Source: Bacteroidaceae bacterium (GTDB taxonomy: Bacteria > Bacteroidota > Bacteroidia > Bacteroidales > Bacteroidaceae). From it: a stretch of DNA of 64,000 nt. Position numbers and translations under genes: made by a program. The notes beneath the pieces are model-generated. The model had not been told where the DNA came from and ran no database searches. It saw only the letters and a list, made by a program, of their open reading frames with translations. The DNA is taken from assembly GCA_017529865.1 (NCBI GenBank), contig JAFXNA010000024.1, positions 1 to 64,000 of the forward strand, given 5' to 3'. Position 1 is the stretch's first letter. Every line of letters starts with the position of its first letter. Positions 16,527-25,975 of this stretch are shown here, piece by piece.

Positions 16527-17435
16527 TTACGCTTGCCGTTCTTTCCATTCTTCTTTGGTTCGCGTCCATCGCTTGTGTGTCCAGAGCCATAGCTCGGGAT
16601 GCTGGCGGATGTCGGCTTCGAGGAGTTGCATGTAGCGGTCGGTGATCTGGTAGTCGGGCAGTTCGTTGGGATGCAGGGTGATGGGGATGACCTTGCACTC
16701 GTAGTAGCCGCGACGGACGCGACGGACGCTGCCGTAGAACACGGTGGCCTCGATTTTCTTTGCCACTTCCTCTGTGCCGATGAACACGGCGGTATCGTGA
16801 CCGAGGAAGGGGGTGAAATGGTGGATGGCATCCCATCGGGGCTGCTGGTCGGCTATCATGCCGCATATCGTTGGCTGATGGGCTGCATTCAGTTGAATCA
16901 GACGTCGGACGGTCTGCCTCATCTTGATGCACTCGCCGCCGAAGCGGTTGCGCATGTTGAGGAACAAGGTGTCGAGGACGTCGTCGGTCAAGGGGTGGTA
17001 AACCTGACAGCAATGGATGTCGCCTGCCCAATAGGGCAAGGACACGATCCACTCCCAGTTGCCGAAATGGCCTAACATCATGAATGCTATCGGATGCTCG
17101 CTATGGGCTGCATCGAATATCAGGTCGCCATCGACGAACTTCATGCGCCGCATCATCTCTTCGTGCCCTATCGAGAGTTCCTTCACCATCTCGACTATCT
17201 GGTCGCAGAACTGATGGTAGAAGCGACGCTCGATTTCCTTTATCTCCTCCAACGACTTCTCGGGGAAGCACTCGGTGAGCTGCTGGCGCACCAGTTTCCT
17301 GCGATAGAAGCTCGAAACCACCAGATAGGCCACGTCGGACAGCGCATAAAGCACTCGCAGCGGCAAGAGTGACACCACATAGAGAAGTGCCCACACAATA
17401 CGATATAATATTCTCTCTGCTCCTTTAACTTCCAT
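16527..17435 (-). CDS. Lipid A biosynthesis (KDO)2-lipid IVA acyltransferase family protein
   Basis: The 302-aa LpxL/HtrB-type acyltransferase has an N-terminal hydrophobic anchor (about 10-42), the catalytic LGHFGNWEW motif (His 123 ... Glu 128, H-x4-E) and ADQQPRWDAI (binding block). It transfers a secondary acyl chain onto the lipid A precursor at the inner membrane. Its start overlaps the end of the glycosyltransferase 9 gene by 11 nt, indicating translational coupling. Confidence 0.87.
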   Translation of the reverse strand: MEVKGAERILYRIVWALLYVVSLLPLRVLYALSDVAYLVVSSFYRRKLVRQQLTECFPEKSLEEIKEIERRFYHQFCDQIVEMVKELSIGHEEMMRRMKFVDGDLIFDAAHSEHPIAFMMLGHFGNWEWIVSLPYWAGDIHCCQVYHPLTDDVLDTLFLNMRNRFGGECIKMRQTVRRLIQLNAAHQPTICGMIADQQPRWDAIHHFTPFLGHDTAVFIGTEEVAKKIEATVFYGSVRRVRRGYYECKVIPITLHPNELPDYQITDRYMQLLEADIRQHPELWLWTHKRWTRTKEEWKERQA

Positions 17436-18432
17436 ACTGTAAAACCTTGTCGATAATCACTTGAGGCGAGATGCCGCGCAGGCAGGGATAGTCGCCCTTG
17501 CTGCATGGCTTACTGCCATAGATGGAACAGGGTCGGCATGCCATATCGGCCACCTGCACGATTGAGTCGAGGGGTTGGTTCCATGCCACGAAGCCTGCCT
17601 TGGGATGTGTGGCACCCCAAATGGACAGGGTGCGGGTACCCATCATCGCTGCCATGTGCATGTTGCTGGAGTCCATCGATATCATCAGACGGAGCCGACT
17701 CATGAGGATGAGTTCGTTGCGCAATCCGCCCAACTTGCCGACAACCGACACGACCCGCTCACGTTCCCACGACTGGAGAATGTCGCGCTCGGCCTCTCCG
17801 GCTCCGAAGAGGAACACCTGCATGCCTCGATCTGCAAGCGCATCGACCACCTGGCGCATCATCTCTAACGGATAAATCTTGCCTGAATGGGCCGCAAAGG
17901 GAGCTATGCCGACAGCTGGTGAGGTGACCGTGAAGGGAAACGACAGCTCGGTATCGGGAATACGAGGCGGAGTATAGGAATCGGTGAACGACAGCCCCAA
18001 GGAACGGAACACGTCGGCATACTTCTCGGTGACGGGCTTCAAGGCTGGATGGTCGATACCATGTCCCAGCAATGCCTTGCGCTCGGAACGTGTCTTGTCG
18101 ATGACGGCCACCTTCGTTCCCTGCATACGGAACCGCATGCGCAGGTACTTGGTACGCAGCACGTCGTGGATATCGGCCACGGCATCGAAGTGATATGGCT
18201 TCAGAAGGTCGAACAGACGTCCTAAGCCTCCAATGCCATGATAGTCTGCGTGCAAATCAACACCCAACACCTTGACATTGGCGGGCATCCACGAGAACAG
18301 AGGAGTCGCGCGGCACTGGGTCAGCACCGTAATCTGCAACTCGGGATTGCTGAGCGCCAAGGAGGTGATGACGGGCACCGATATGGCCACATCACCCATG
18401 GCAGAAAAGCGTATGATTAGCAGTCGCGTCAT
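17425..18432 (-). CDS. Glycosyltransferase family 9 (heptosyltransferase-like)
   Basis: The 335-aa GT-B fold protein has an N-terminal RFSAMGDVAISVPV nucleotide-sugar transferase opening and a C-terminal SMDSSNMHMAAMMGTRT block characteristic of GT9. The last part has four Cys residues (C-R-P-C-S-I-Y-G-S-K-P-C-x5-C), recalling GT9 members with a C-terminal Cys cluster. It probably adds a sugar to the lipopolysaccharide core. The order DUF4254, GT9, lipid A acyltransferase supports an envelope glycolipid operon. Confidence 0.85.
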   Translation of the reverse strand: MTRLLIIRFSAMGDVAISVPVITSLALSNPELQITVLTQCRATPLFSWMPANVKVLGVDLHADYHGIGGLGRLFDLLKPYHFDAVADIHDVLRTKYLRMRFRMQGTKVAVIDKTRSERKALLGHGIDHPALKPVTEKYADVFRSLGLSFTDSYTPPRIPDTELSFPFTVTSPAVGIAPFAAHSGKIYPLEMMRQVVDALADRGMQVFLFGAGEAERDILQSWERERVVSVVGKLGGLRNELILMSRLRLMISMDSSNMHMAAMMGTRTLSIWGATHPKAGFVAWNQPLDSIVQVADMACRPCSIYGSKPCSKGDYPCLRGISPQVIIDKVLQYGS

Positions 18433-18472
18433 CGAAGTGGTAAGAATAACGAACTATCTCGGGCAGAAGCGG

Positions 18473-19078
18473 CTACTTCTTTCCGTAAAGAATAGGATTG
18501 GTGCTGGGGTCGTTGTACATCTTCATCTGCTTGTACACCTTCATGTACTTACGTCCGGCAGCAATGTCGCTGATGAGCTGGTCGATGGCCGACGAGAGGT
18601 CGCGCTGCTGTTCGAGCAACACGTCCAGCTTACGCTGGCAGAGTGCCTTGTGGTCGTCGCTTGCATCATTGCGCTGAACCTGCTCCTGCATGTGGTAGAT
18701 CTTCAAAGCCAGGATGCTCAGACGGTCGACCGCCCAGGCAGGACTCTCGGTGTTGATGGTGGCATCGGGCTGGGTCTTCACTCCGCCATAGAGCGAGAGG
18801 AAATAGGAGTCGATGCGCTCCACCAAGTCGGTACGGTCCTGATTGCTCTTATCGATTCGGCGCTTCAAGGCCAGTGCCTCGACCGGATTGATGTGCGGGT
18901 CGCGAATGATGTCCTCCAGATGCCATTGAACGGTGTCAATCCAGTTCTTCACATAGAGGTCGTATTCGATGGTTCCCAACTCGTAGGGGTTCTTGATGTC
19001 CTGATCGACATCGTCAATCAGGTGATAATCTTTGATGACTTGCTCAAATATAGGGTTACAAATCTGTGTAAATGTCAT
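18473..19078 (-). CDS. DUF4254 domain protein
   Basis: The 201-aa soluble, mostly helical protein begins MTFTQICNPIFEQVIKDYH. The pattern (YELGTIEYDLYVKNWIDTVQWHLEDIIRDP, then LALKRRIDKSNQDRTDLVE) matches the DUF4254 family that accompanies GT9 genes in Bacteroidetes. No catalytic motif is evident. First gene of the operon with GT9 (40-nt gap) and the acyltransferase; a role in lipopolysaccharide core assembly is inferred from context only. Confidence 0.75.
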   Translation of the reverse strand: MTFTQICNPIFEQVIKDYHLIDDVDQDIKNPYELGTIEYDLYVKNWIDTVQWHLEDIIRDPHINPVEALALKRRIDKSNQDRTDLVERIDSYFLSLYGGVKTQPDATINTESPAWAVDRLSILALKIYHMQEQVQRNDASDDHKALCQRKLDVLLEQQRDLSSAIDQLISDIAAGRKYMKVYKQMKMYNDPSTNPILYGKK

Positions 19079-19096
19079 AAATCAATACTATTTACT

Positions 19097-19146
19097 TCAA
19101 TTTTTCGATTTTTACATTTTATAATTCTTTCATTTTTACATTTTTT
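19097..19146. repeat. AT-rich TTTTTACATTTT repeat
   Basis: Two TTTTTACATTTT units lie between DUF4254 and the tRNA promoter. A related stretch lies inside thrA at 57860-57894. Confidence 0.5.
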
Positions 19147-19149
19147 TAC

Positions 19150-19157
19150 TACCTTTG
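19150..19157 (+). promoter_or_regulatory. -7 box of the tRNA-Arg promoter
   Basis: TACCTTTG lies 12 nt before the tRNA 5' end, the expected spacing for direct transcription. Confidence 0.6.
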
Positions 19158-19169
19158 CAGTCGCAAAAC

Positions 19170-19241
19170 GCCTCCATAGTTCAATGGATAGAATAAATCT
19201 CTCCTAAAGATTAGATCCGAGTTCGATTCTCGGTGGAGGTA
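19170..19241 (+). tRNA. tRNA-Arg (anticodon CCU)
   Basis: A complete cloverleaf: acceptor GCCTCCA/TGGAGGT, anticodon stem AATCT/AGATT with loop CTCCTAA (anticodon CCT), T stem CCGAG/CTCGG with loop TTCGATT, discriminator A. The first acceptor pair is G-U and the variable loop is short. No CCA is encoded. It reads AGG codons. It ends 18 nt before the convergent gene at 19260. Confidence 0.9.
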
Positions 19242-19259
19242 CGCAGACTGACAACGGCC

Positions 19260-20546
19260 TTAAATCAAACGTACAACAGCCTTATTCGTAATGCGCCAGC
19301 CATCGCCCTCGCGAACAGCAGTACCGAGTTTCTCGGCGAGAATCTCTACGGGGTCGGCTACGGTGTTCAGCACCTTACAAGCAGGTTTCACCATATCGTT
19401 CATCGAAACCAAAGCTGCAGAGATGGCTTCAGGGGTATTGAGAATCTGGAACGTAGCATTCTTGTTGTCGCTCGTCTTCATCATATACAATGACTTTCCA
19501 GGGTCGATATCGGTCGTACCATTCATGAACACACCGTCCTCAGGAACCGGATAGAACATGACTACGGAGAACTTAGGACGGGATGACGGCTCTACGACCG
19601 GCACAACGGGTTCTACAACCACCTTTGGTGTTACCTCGCTGTCAGAGAAGAGAGAAGGCGACGGAGTTGCCACTTCGGGCTTTTCCTCTTGTTTTGGAGT
19701 CTCTACCGGCTGAACAGATATGGGTTGCGGAGTCACTTCGGGCTGCTTCACCTTGGGTTCTGCAGGAACTTCAGGTACAGCTGCCACCTTTGCTGCGACA
19801 TTGTTCTGTTTCTGAGCCTTCAGGTTCTCCATCTCGATTTCTACCGACTTGATGCGTTCCATCAAACGAACACGCTCGGCACGATACTGCTCCATCGATA
19901 CCATCTCGCCTGATGATGACCCGTTCTTCTTGGAACGGATGAAGAGCCATACACAAAGCGAGAGAATCAAATAAACGCCAAGCGAAATCAGCACAGCTGT
20001 CGACCAAGAGATACCCTCGGTATTGGCCAATGCAACATTCGTCTGAGCCTCGTCGTCGGCAGCCTCAGCATCCTGTTCGTTCTGAGCCTCCTCAACGGTC
20101 TGGATAGCCGGGGCAGGTGCTTCAGCGGGTTCCTCTGTAGCCTCTGTCGTCTCTTCTTCCTCAACCACTTCGTCGTCTTCGACTACTGGAGCCACTGACT
20201 TTGCCTTGTTGAGGTCGTTTTGATACTCCTGCTTTGCACCTGATGGCACATAGGACGCTAAGTTCTTGTCGTCGGTAGCGCTAAGGATGTTCTTAACACG
20301 GCTGAGGTCGGATGTATTGGTGATTCTCTTGATGGCATCGCTGACCAATTTGTTCTGCTGGAACTCGGCAAACGACTTGAATTCAGTCACATTGAGGCGA
20401 GCAATCTGCTGGCCCTCTGGCTTGTTATAAAACGTCTGCTGGAGTGTCCACTTCAAAGCACAAATCTTCTTCTGATCCAATGTTTGAGCGCTGAGTGTCA
20501 TCACAGCAAACAAACAACAACTGATGATAAATACAAATCTCTTCAT
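19260..20546 (-). CDS. Signal-peptide and membrane-anchored protein of unknown function
   Basis: ATG 20546 (MKRFVFIISC...LSAQT) gives a clear signal peptide; the frame is open further upstream but only through AT-rich spacer. The 428-aa product has a helical N-terminal domain (25-120), an acidic Glu/Ala/Pro linker (about 125-190), one membrane helix (about 197-220, followed by RSKK), a coiled-coil stretch (about 230-265), a Pro/Glu/Val linker and a compact C-terminal domain (about 325-428: SVVMFYPVPEDGVF ... DGWRITNKAVVRLI). The signal peptide plus inner helix puts the C-terminal domain in the cytoplasm. I do not recognise the family. Confidence 0.7.
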   Translation of the reverse strand: MKRFVFIISCCLFAVMTLSAQTLDQKKICALKWTLQQTFYNKPEGQQIARLNVTEFKSFAEFQQNKLVSDAIKRITNTSDLSRVKNILSATDDKNLASYVPSGAKQEYQNDLNKAKSVAPVVEDDEVVEEEETTEATEEPAEAPAPAIQTVEEAQNEQDAEAADDEAQTNVALANTEGISWSTAVLISLGVYLILSLCVWLFIRSKKNGSSSGEMVSMEQYRAERVRLMERIKSVEIEMENLKAQKQNNVAAKVAAVPEVPAEPKVKQPEVTPQPISVQPVETPKQEEKPEVATPSPSLFSDSEVTPKVVVEPVVPVVEPSSRPKFSVVMFYPVPEDGVFMNGTTDIDPGKSLYMMKTSDNKNATFQILNTPEAISAALVSMNDMVKPACKVLNTVADPVEILAEKLGTAVREGDGWRITNKAVVRLI

Positions 20547-20617
20547 AATGGTATGTTTTTTTAATATTTTGCAAATGATTTCGACATTGAACAATGAAAT
20601 TGTTCCTAAATTATTTG

Positions 20618-20625
20618 CAAAGATA
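20618..20625 (-). promoter_or_regulatory. -7 promoter box for the gene at 19260-20546
   Basis: On the minus strand TATCTTTG lies about 72 nt upstream of the ATG at 20546. The upstream CATAAT repeat (20634-20658) occupies the -33 region. Confidence 0.45.
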
Positions 20626-20633
20626 CGAAAATA

Positions 20634-20658
20634 ATTCATAATTCATAATTCATAATAA
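20634..20658. repeat. AT-rich CATAATTCATAAT repeat
   Basis: AATTCATAATTCATAATTCA and following bases, same family as 7956-7988. Confidence 0.55.
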
Positions 20659-20703
20659 TTTCAAATTTTCATAACTCTTAACTTATAATTCTTATTTTTT
20701 TAC

Positions 20704-20711
20704 TATCTTTG
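20704..20711 (+). promoter_or_regulatory. -7 promoter box for the PH-domain gene
   Basis: TATCTTTG lies 20 nt before the ATG at 20732. Confidence 0.5.
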
Positions 20712-20731
20712 CACAATAAAAGAGATAACAG

Positions 20732-21142
20732 ATGTTTTCCACCCGCACATACCGCGCCCGAGTGCAAGTCGGCAATTGGGTCTTGATAGCCATCTTGTCG
20801 GCACTGACCATCTACCTGATTTGGGATGGGAATGGCTTATTGATTGCGGGGTCGCTGCTCCTGTTGCTGCTCATTATCGAACGAACCATCCATACCGAGT
20901 ACCAACTGAGCGAAGAGAGTCTGACGGTCAACAACGGCAAACTGTCGAAAAGGCTGGTCGTTCCGATGGATAGCATCAAACGTATCGAACGCATCCGACG
21001 GATTCGAATCGGGAAAAATGCACTCATCACCTATCTGCTCATCGTGTACGGCGAAGACAGAACGGTGGCCGTGATGCCGAAAGAGGAGGAGGCGTTCATC
21101 AAACAAATCATGGACATCAAAAAGTATGGAACTGAACAATAA
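20732..21142 (+). CDS. PH-domain-like small membrane protein
   Basis: The 136-aa protein has two close hydrophobic helices (about 15-50, with a WDGNG turn) followed by a bacterial PH-like domain (about 55-130: YQLSEESLTVNNGKLSKRLVVPMDSIKRIE). This resembles the short bPH proteins of Bacteroidetes. Function is unknown; the domain probably lies on the cytoplasmic face. It is followed 4 nt later by the carboxypeptidase gene, so the two are likely co-transcribed. Confidence 0.7.
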   Translation: MFSTRTYRARVQVGNWVLIAILSALTIYLIWDGNGLLIAGSLLLLLLIIERTIHTEYQLSEESLTVNNGKLSKRLVVPMDSIKRIERIRRIRIGKNALITYLLIVYGEDRTVAVMPKEEEAFIKQIMDIKKYGTEQ

Positions 21143-21146
21143 ATAT

Positions 21147-22433
21147 ATGAAGAAGATGCTGTCGGGCATGCTCTGCCTGGTGGTTGCGATGAATGTTCCA
21201 GGCGTAAAAGCGCAGGAATACACCGACACGATTGTGGTGGACACGGTCGTAATGGACACGGTCGTGACAAGTTGGTCGGACAGGGTGATTGAGAAGCTGA
21301 CGATGTTGGTACAGGAGGCCGACAGAAGCTACTACAATACGGGCATCAGTGTGTACGACCTGACGGGCGACTCGTTGGTGTTCGCTTACAACCAGCAGAA
21401 GATGATGCGTCCGGCATCGACTCAGAAGCTGCTGACCGCTATCAGCGCACTCGATGTGTTGGGTGCGGCTCATAACTACCGCACTGCCGTCTATGCCGAC
21501 GGGACGATTTCGCCCAACGAGAAGGGAGTACAGACGCTGAATGGTGACCTGTACGTGATTGGTGATTTCGACCCAAAACTGACAGTCTCTCACTTAAAGG
21601 AAATTGCCAAAGCTGTGAAGGCAGCAGGAATCGGACAAATCAACGGCAAAATATACGCCGACCTATCGATGAAAGACACGCTGGCATTGGGAAACGGCTG
21701 GTGCTGGGACGATGAGCAGCCATATCTCACGCCACTTAGCCTAAGCGGAAAGGACTACGAGTGTACGCCTGAGAAAATCCACCGTCATAACCCCTCAAGG
21801 AATTTCTTACAGGCACTGAGCCGTCAGCTGGAAGCGGAGAAAATCTCAGTGAACGGCATCGGAACAGCCACCTATCGGCCTACAGGAAAGTCGACCTTGA
21901 TCTGCACGATTGTCCACTCCGTAGAAGATGTGCTGATGCAGATGATGAAGGACAGCGACAACCTGTATGCAGAATCAATGTTCTTCCAACTGGGTGCAGA
22001 GGGGAAGAAAGGAGCGAGCTGGAAAGACTGTGCGCAAGTTGTGGAGAGCGTTATCGAGAAAACGGGCTTCCCTACGGCATACGTGAAGGTGGCAGATGGT
22101 AGCGGCCTCTCCTTGTATGATTATGTGACGGCTTCTCTCCACGTTGCCTTATTGCGTTATGCATACCAGCATGAGGAAATCTTCACGCCGCTGTGGGAGA
22201 CCCTGCCTATAGCCGGTATCGACGGCACTTTGGAGAAACGCATGACGAGCGGGGCGGCGCGAAACAACGTCAGAGCCAAAACAGGAACGGTGACGGGAGT
22301 GAGCGCATTGACAGGCTACGTAAGGGCTTCGAACGGAAATCTGCTTGCATTCTCCATCATCAACAACGGAAATCGTACGGCATCGGAAGCACGAGCCTAT
22401 CAGGACAGAGTGTGCGAGGTACTGGCTGAATAG
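21147..22433 (+). CDS. dacB: D-alanyl-D-alanine carboxypeptidase/endopeptidase, PBP4 (S13) type
   Basis: ATG 21147 (MKKMLSGMLCLVVAM...VKAQE) gives a proper signal peptide and sits 4 nt after the PH-gene stop; an in-frame ATG at 21126 would overlap that gene. The 428-aa periplasmic enzyme has the active-site triplet S-T-Q-K (Ser about 91), S-D-N in KDSDNLYAES, and K-T-G in RAKTGTVTG. S13 enzymes trim D-Ala from muropeptides and cut cross-links. Confidence 0.88.
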   Translation: MKKMLSGMLCLVVAMNVPGVKAQEYTDTIVVDTVVMDTVVTSWSDRVIEKLTMLVQEADRSYYNTGISVYDLTGDSLVFAYNQQKMMRPASTQKLLTAISALDVLGAAHNYRTAVYADGTISPNEKGVQTLNGDLYVIGDFDPKLTVSHLKEIAKAVKAAGIGQINGKIYADLSMKDTLALGNGWCWDDEQPYLTPLSLSGKDYECTPEKIHRHNPSRNFLQALSRQLEAEKISVNGIGTATYRPTGKSTLICTIVHSVEDVLMQMMKDSDNLYAESMFFQLGAEGKKGASWKDCAQVVESVIEKTGFPTAYVKVADGSGLSLYDYVTASLHVALLRYAYQHEEIFTPLWETLPIAGIDGTLEKRMTSGAARNNVRAKTGTVTGVSALTGYVRASNGNLLAFSIINNGNRTASEARAYQDRVCEVLAE

Positions 22434-22453
22434 TCGGCGAAACACTGAATAAA

Positions 22454-22500
22454 GAAAAACGCTGGCGGAGGGACTATCCTTCCGTCAGCGCTTTTTGGTA
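22454..22500. terminator. Bidirectional terminator between dacB and tdk
   Basis: AAAAACGCTGGCGGAGGG and CCTTCCGTCAGCGCTTTTT form a stem with A-run and T-run on opposite sides. The tdk stop codon (TAG, complement at 22474-22476) is within the hairpin. Confidence 0.7.
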
Positions 22501-23052
22501 GCAGACGCGGCAGAGCGGTTCGTATTCGTTTACCTCACCAAGGAGTACCCGCTTCTCTTCTTGAACCTTGCGGTGGGATACGTAAGCCAAGGCTCCACAA
22601 CGCACACAAATGGCATGTACCTTCGTGACATCGTCAGCAACAGCGCAAAGTGCAGGCATAGGGCCGAATGGAATTCCTCGGAAGTCCATATCGAGACCTG
22701 CGATGATGACTCTGATTCCTTTCGAGGCCAGCTCGTTGCACACATCGACAAGGTTTTCGTCGAAGAACTGGGCTTCGTCGATACCAATGACATCACATTC
22801 GTCGCCAAGGAGCAGGATGCTGGATGAATTATCGACGGGCGTGGAGTGGATAGCAACACCCTCGTGGGTCACCACATCGTCGTCGGAATAGCGTGTGTCG
22901 ATTGCAGGCTTGAATATCTCCACTTTCTGATGTGCAAATTGTGCACGCTTCATACGACGGATCAGTTCTTCGGTCTTACCCGAGAACATTGAGCCGCAAA
23001 TGACCTCTATACGGCCGCGGCGGATGATTTCACCATTATTATAATCTATCAT
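22474..23052 (-). CDS. tdk: Thymidine kinase
   Basis: The 192-aa type II thymidine kinase has P-loop [11 protein letters not shown] (about 20-30), the DEAQFF Walker B-like motif, GLDMDFRG, and a C-terminal zinc site with Cys pairs (C-V-R-C and C-R-V-C). It phosphorylates thymidine in the salvage pathway. Complete and of typical length. Its last codons form half of a terminator stem. Confidence 0.92.
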   Translation of the reverse strand: MIDYNNGEIIRRGRIEVICGSMFSGKTEELIRRMKRAQFAHQKVEIFKPAIDTRYSDDDVVTHEGVAIHSTPVDNSSSILLLGDECDVIGIDEAQFFDENLVDVCNELASKGIRVIIAGLDMDFRGIPFGPMPALCAVADDVTKVHAICVRCGALAYVSHRKVQEEKRVLLGEVNEYEPLCRVCYQKALTEG

Positions 23053-23065
23053 ACAATATATTTAA

Positions 23066-23131
23066 ACCCCTCTCTCATCTCCCCCAAGGGGAGAGACCAG
23101 ACACCCCTCCTTGGGAGGGGACGGGGGAGGT
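23066..23131. repeat. GC-rich palindromic element, intergenic double copy
   Basis: CCCCTCTCTCATCTCCCCCAAGG... is joined to CCCCTCCTTGGGAGGGGACG..., filling the gap between tdk and the MG2-like gene. Confidence 0.65.
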
Positions 23132-23140
23132 CTTTACTTT

Positions 23141-25948
23141 CTACTCATCTTGTACAAGGCATTCACCGTGACGTGTAACTCCTTCGGCCGATACATCGAG
23201 GGTGGTGCAAACGGAACTGTTGTAGAACTCAATCGATGCCTGTCCGTAATTGTCAGTCGTGACCTTCGGATTCCAGTAAAGTGTGCGTCGATAGTCCTTT
23301 ATCTCGGGCAACTTTGCCTTGCTGTAGTCAGGATTATAGTACTCAGCGGGGCGGTTGAAGCCTTGAAGGATGTATTGGCGACCTTTGATATCTGGACGGT
23401 CCTCTTTTTTGTAAATCATATAGTTGATGAAGGCATCGATACCAACCGTTGGTTCCCCTGGCTGGCGGTCGAGGTGGTAATGCTCGAACGGTGTGGGTCT
23501 TCTGGGCGAATCGGACACTACGCCAATGGTTTTTAGGAAGGGCAGGAACGAGAAGTTGTCGGCATGCTCGTTAAAATCACCCGCGCTCCAGTCGATGGCG
23601 GCTATATGTGTCTCGTGGGTGTTAAATTGGGTCGTGTACTGGTGTCGGACGAACCCGTCGACAAGTATTTGGTGCTCTGTGAGCTGGTATTCCATACCGT
23701 CAAGGAGGTTGAATTCGTCGTAGTAGCCTTGGTCCCACTTATCGTTGACGAAATCGAGGAAAGGAATCTGGTAGACATACTTATCGCGCTGACGTTTGGC
23801 GTGCGGACGGCGTTTCGACTTGATATTTACCTGCGGAATCCACTCGCTAGCGTAGATGTCTTCCTGAAATTCCTCCCATGTGAGCTTTCTGTCCTTGAAG
23901 TTGTCAGGGCTATGGGTCTCATACCACGAATATGCCCGTATGCCCTGCGGATAGAAGTACTGTTTGCGGACGAATATCTTTGGGTCGTGCTCTACTTTGT
24001 CGTAGTTCTTCTTCTCGAGCTTCTTGACGAACTTAGCACGAAGCGAGAGGCGAGCTGTACCATAGAAAGGTTCGTATGGTATCTGGAAATAGCCGGCGGT
24101 ATCGGCCTTGACATTTCCCTCGAAGAGGTATGTGTCGCCTTCCTTGAGATCGGTGGATGTATTGAAGAGTCGAGCAGTAATCTGGAGGAGTCCTTGGTCC
24201 TTCGTGAAGAGGCTGCGGCGCAGAGGCTTGGCATTGCCGTAGACAATCATCTTCTGCTCGGGCAGGTACTGAAGTCGGAACTGCTCAGGTGAGACCACAT
24301 AGTGCCAGTCATAGCGTCGCCAGCCCTGAATCATGAGCAGGAGATCGAGCGCCTGCTGGTGTTTCTCGTCGTTTGCCTCGAAATAGTAGTCGGGCGTCTC
24401 TACAAATCCCTTGATTTCAGACTCAAGGAGCAGGTTGGTGAGGATGTTTCCCGAAGCGAATGAGGGATCGAGCTGGTCGGCATCCCGGACGGCCACAGAG
24501 AAGGTCTGATTCTTCAGTGGCGACCCTTTGGAGTCGGTAGCAATGAGGTTAAGCTGGATATGCTCCAGCGGACGATACGGGCGGTTGGGTATTCCGCCAA
24601 TCAGCACATGTGCACGCGCCTCGTCGATGCGGTTGATGAAGAAAAGGCGGTCGGCAAACACGTTACCTTCACTATCAACAAGCACGGCTTGGCATACGCC
24701 TTCGGGCAGGTCTTCCTGATACATCGCATCCTCCCATACGGCCTCAGCACTTTGGATGTCGAAGGTCTTGATGTGCTGTCCGCGACTCAGCACCATCAGC
24801 AAAAGCCGACGATTTTCCTTGAAATTCTTTGCTACGTTGAAGTAGACGCCTTGTTCATCCTGTTCGACCACGAGCCGTGCGCCATATCGCTCAGCATCGG
24901 GAAGATTGAAATTGAATTTATGTTCTCCGAAGACGAAGCGAGCCTTGTAGCTTTTGCCGTGTTGGGGCGTGAAGATGAACATGCCTCGTCCAGCGTGGAT
25001 GGGGCGGAGAGAATCAATCTCCTCACCATCCTCGAGAAGCACACCACGAACGTTAAGGCGCTCCAGTTCCTGGTTCATCGCTTCCCAAGCCACCTTGCAG
25101 GGGAATCCTTCGACCAATGTACCTCCTTCGGGGTAGAATTTCACGTCGAACTCAGAGGTGAGCCAGTTTACTTGGTAGTCGCCCATCGTAATCTTAGTGG
25201 GGATGATCTTGCGCATGTAGTGCTCGGCTGAATCGGGGCGTGAGTAGACAGGAATGACGCGCGAGAAGAGGTTGCTGTACTGTCGGTAGTTGCGTTCCAT
25301 GCCATCGCGGTCGATGCTGAATCCGCTATCCCACTCATTATCCTTTCGGATAACCGCACTGATTTTCTTCTGCTCCTTCTCACGTTGGTCTATCTCCTTT
25401 CCTTCCTGGTCAACATACACATCCACGCTTCCTTTGAAGACGTACGTGGGGTCGGCATCCTGTTTCTGCTGTTGAATGAGGGCTTCGAGTTCGTCATCGT
25501 CAACGGGAAACCATCCATTCTCCATGTCGGGGCGGTACCATGACTTAGAATACCACGAATAGAGATGTTCGTATCCAAAGTTGAGCATCCATTTGGTATA
25601 GGCACGGACTTCGTAGTATCCGGCGAATGTTGTGTCGCAGATGGCGAATTGTCCGTTGGCCTGACCCTGCTCGTCTACGACCAATTGCTGGCGTTCAAGG
25701 ATGTAGCCCTGCTCATTGAGCAACTCGACGTAGAGTATCTTGGACAGGGGCTGCGGCGAATTATCATCGGCGAGAACCACGTAGGCCTTATACCAGATGG
25801 TATCGCCCAAGAAATAGCAGTTGTTGTCGAAGTGCAGGTAGACTTTCTCCTGCACGGGCAGTACTGCCTGTGGTTTCTTGTCTGGTTGGTCGGCGAAAGC
25901 CGGAAGAAAGGACAAGAACACGATGAAATGGAGGAAAATCTTAATCAT
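23141..25948 (-). CDS. Large secreted MG2-like (macroglobulin domain) protein
   Basis: The 935-aa protein has a signal peptide (MIKIFLHFIVFLSFLPAFA). The start of the mature part (EKVYLHFDNNCYFLGDTIWYKAYVV) is the MG2-domain opening found in alpha-2-macroglobulin-like proteins and in a Bacteroidetes family of exported proteins that sometimes carry a TonB-plug domain. Here no plug or beta-barrel is visible. The middle and C-terminal parts hold further beta-sandwich-like stretches (SVAVRDADQLDPSF is typical). Probably periplasmic or surface-exposed; the ligand is unknown. Confidence 0.68.
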   Translation of the reverse strand: MIKIFLHFIVFLSFLPAFADQPDKKPQAVLPVQEKVYLHFDNNCYFLGDTIWYKAYVVLADDNSPQPLSKILYVELLNEQGYILERQQLVVDEQGQANGQFAICDTTFAGYYEVRAYTKWMLNFGYEHLYSWYSKSWYRPDMENGWFPVDDDELEALIQQQKQDADPTYVFKGSVDVYVDQEGKEIDQREKEQKKISAVIRKDNEWDSGFSIDRDGMERNYRQYSNLFSRVIPVYSRPDSAEHYMRKIIPTKITMGDYQVNWLTSEFDVKFYPEGGTLVEGFPCKVAWEAMNQELERLNVRGVLLEDGEEIDSLRPIHAGRGMFIFTPQHGKSYKARFVFGEHKFNFNLPDAERYGARLVVEQDEQGVYFNVAKNFKENRRLLLMVLSRGQHIKTFDIQSAEAVWEDAMYQEDLPEGVCQAVLVDSEGNVFADRLFFINRIDEARAHVLIGGIPNRPYRPLEHIQLNLIATDSKGSPLKNQTFSVAVRDADQLDPSFASGNILTNLLLESEIKGFVETPDYYFEANDEKHQQALDLLLMIQGWRRYDWHYVVSPEQFRLQYLPEQKMIVYGNAKPLRRSLFTKDQGLLQITARLFNTSTDLKEGDTYLFEGNVKADTAGYFQIPYEPFYGTARLSLRAKFVKKLEKKNYDKVEHDPKIFVRKQYFYPQGIRAYSWYETHSPDNFKDRKLTWEEFQEDIYASEWIPQVNIKSKRRPHAKRQRDKYVYQIPFLDFVNDKWDQGYYDEFNLLDGMEYQLTEHQILVDGFVRHQYTTQFNTHETHIAAIDWSAGDFNEHADNFSFLPFLKTIGVVSDSPRRPTPFEHYHLDRQPGEPTVGIDAFINYMIYKKEDRPDIKGRQYILQGFNRPAEYYNPDYSKAKLPEIKDYRRTLYWNPKVTTDNYGQASIEFYNSSVCTTLDVSAEGVTRHGECLVQDE

Positions 25949-25975
25949 TGGCCTATGAACTTTGACAATTAACCA

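Noticed and set aside
18272..19207. 311-codon plus-strand frame across the glycosyltransferase and DUF4254 genes
   Set aside because: It is antisense to two well-supported genes and runs into the tRNA-Arg gene.
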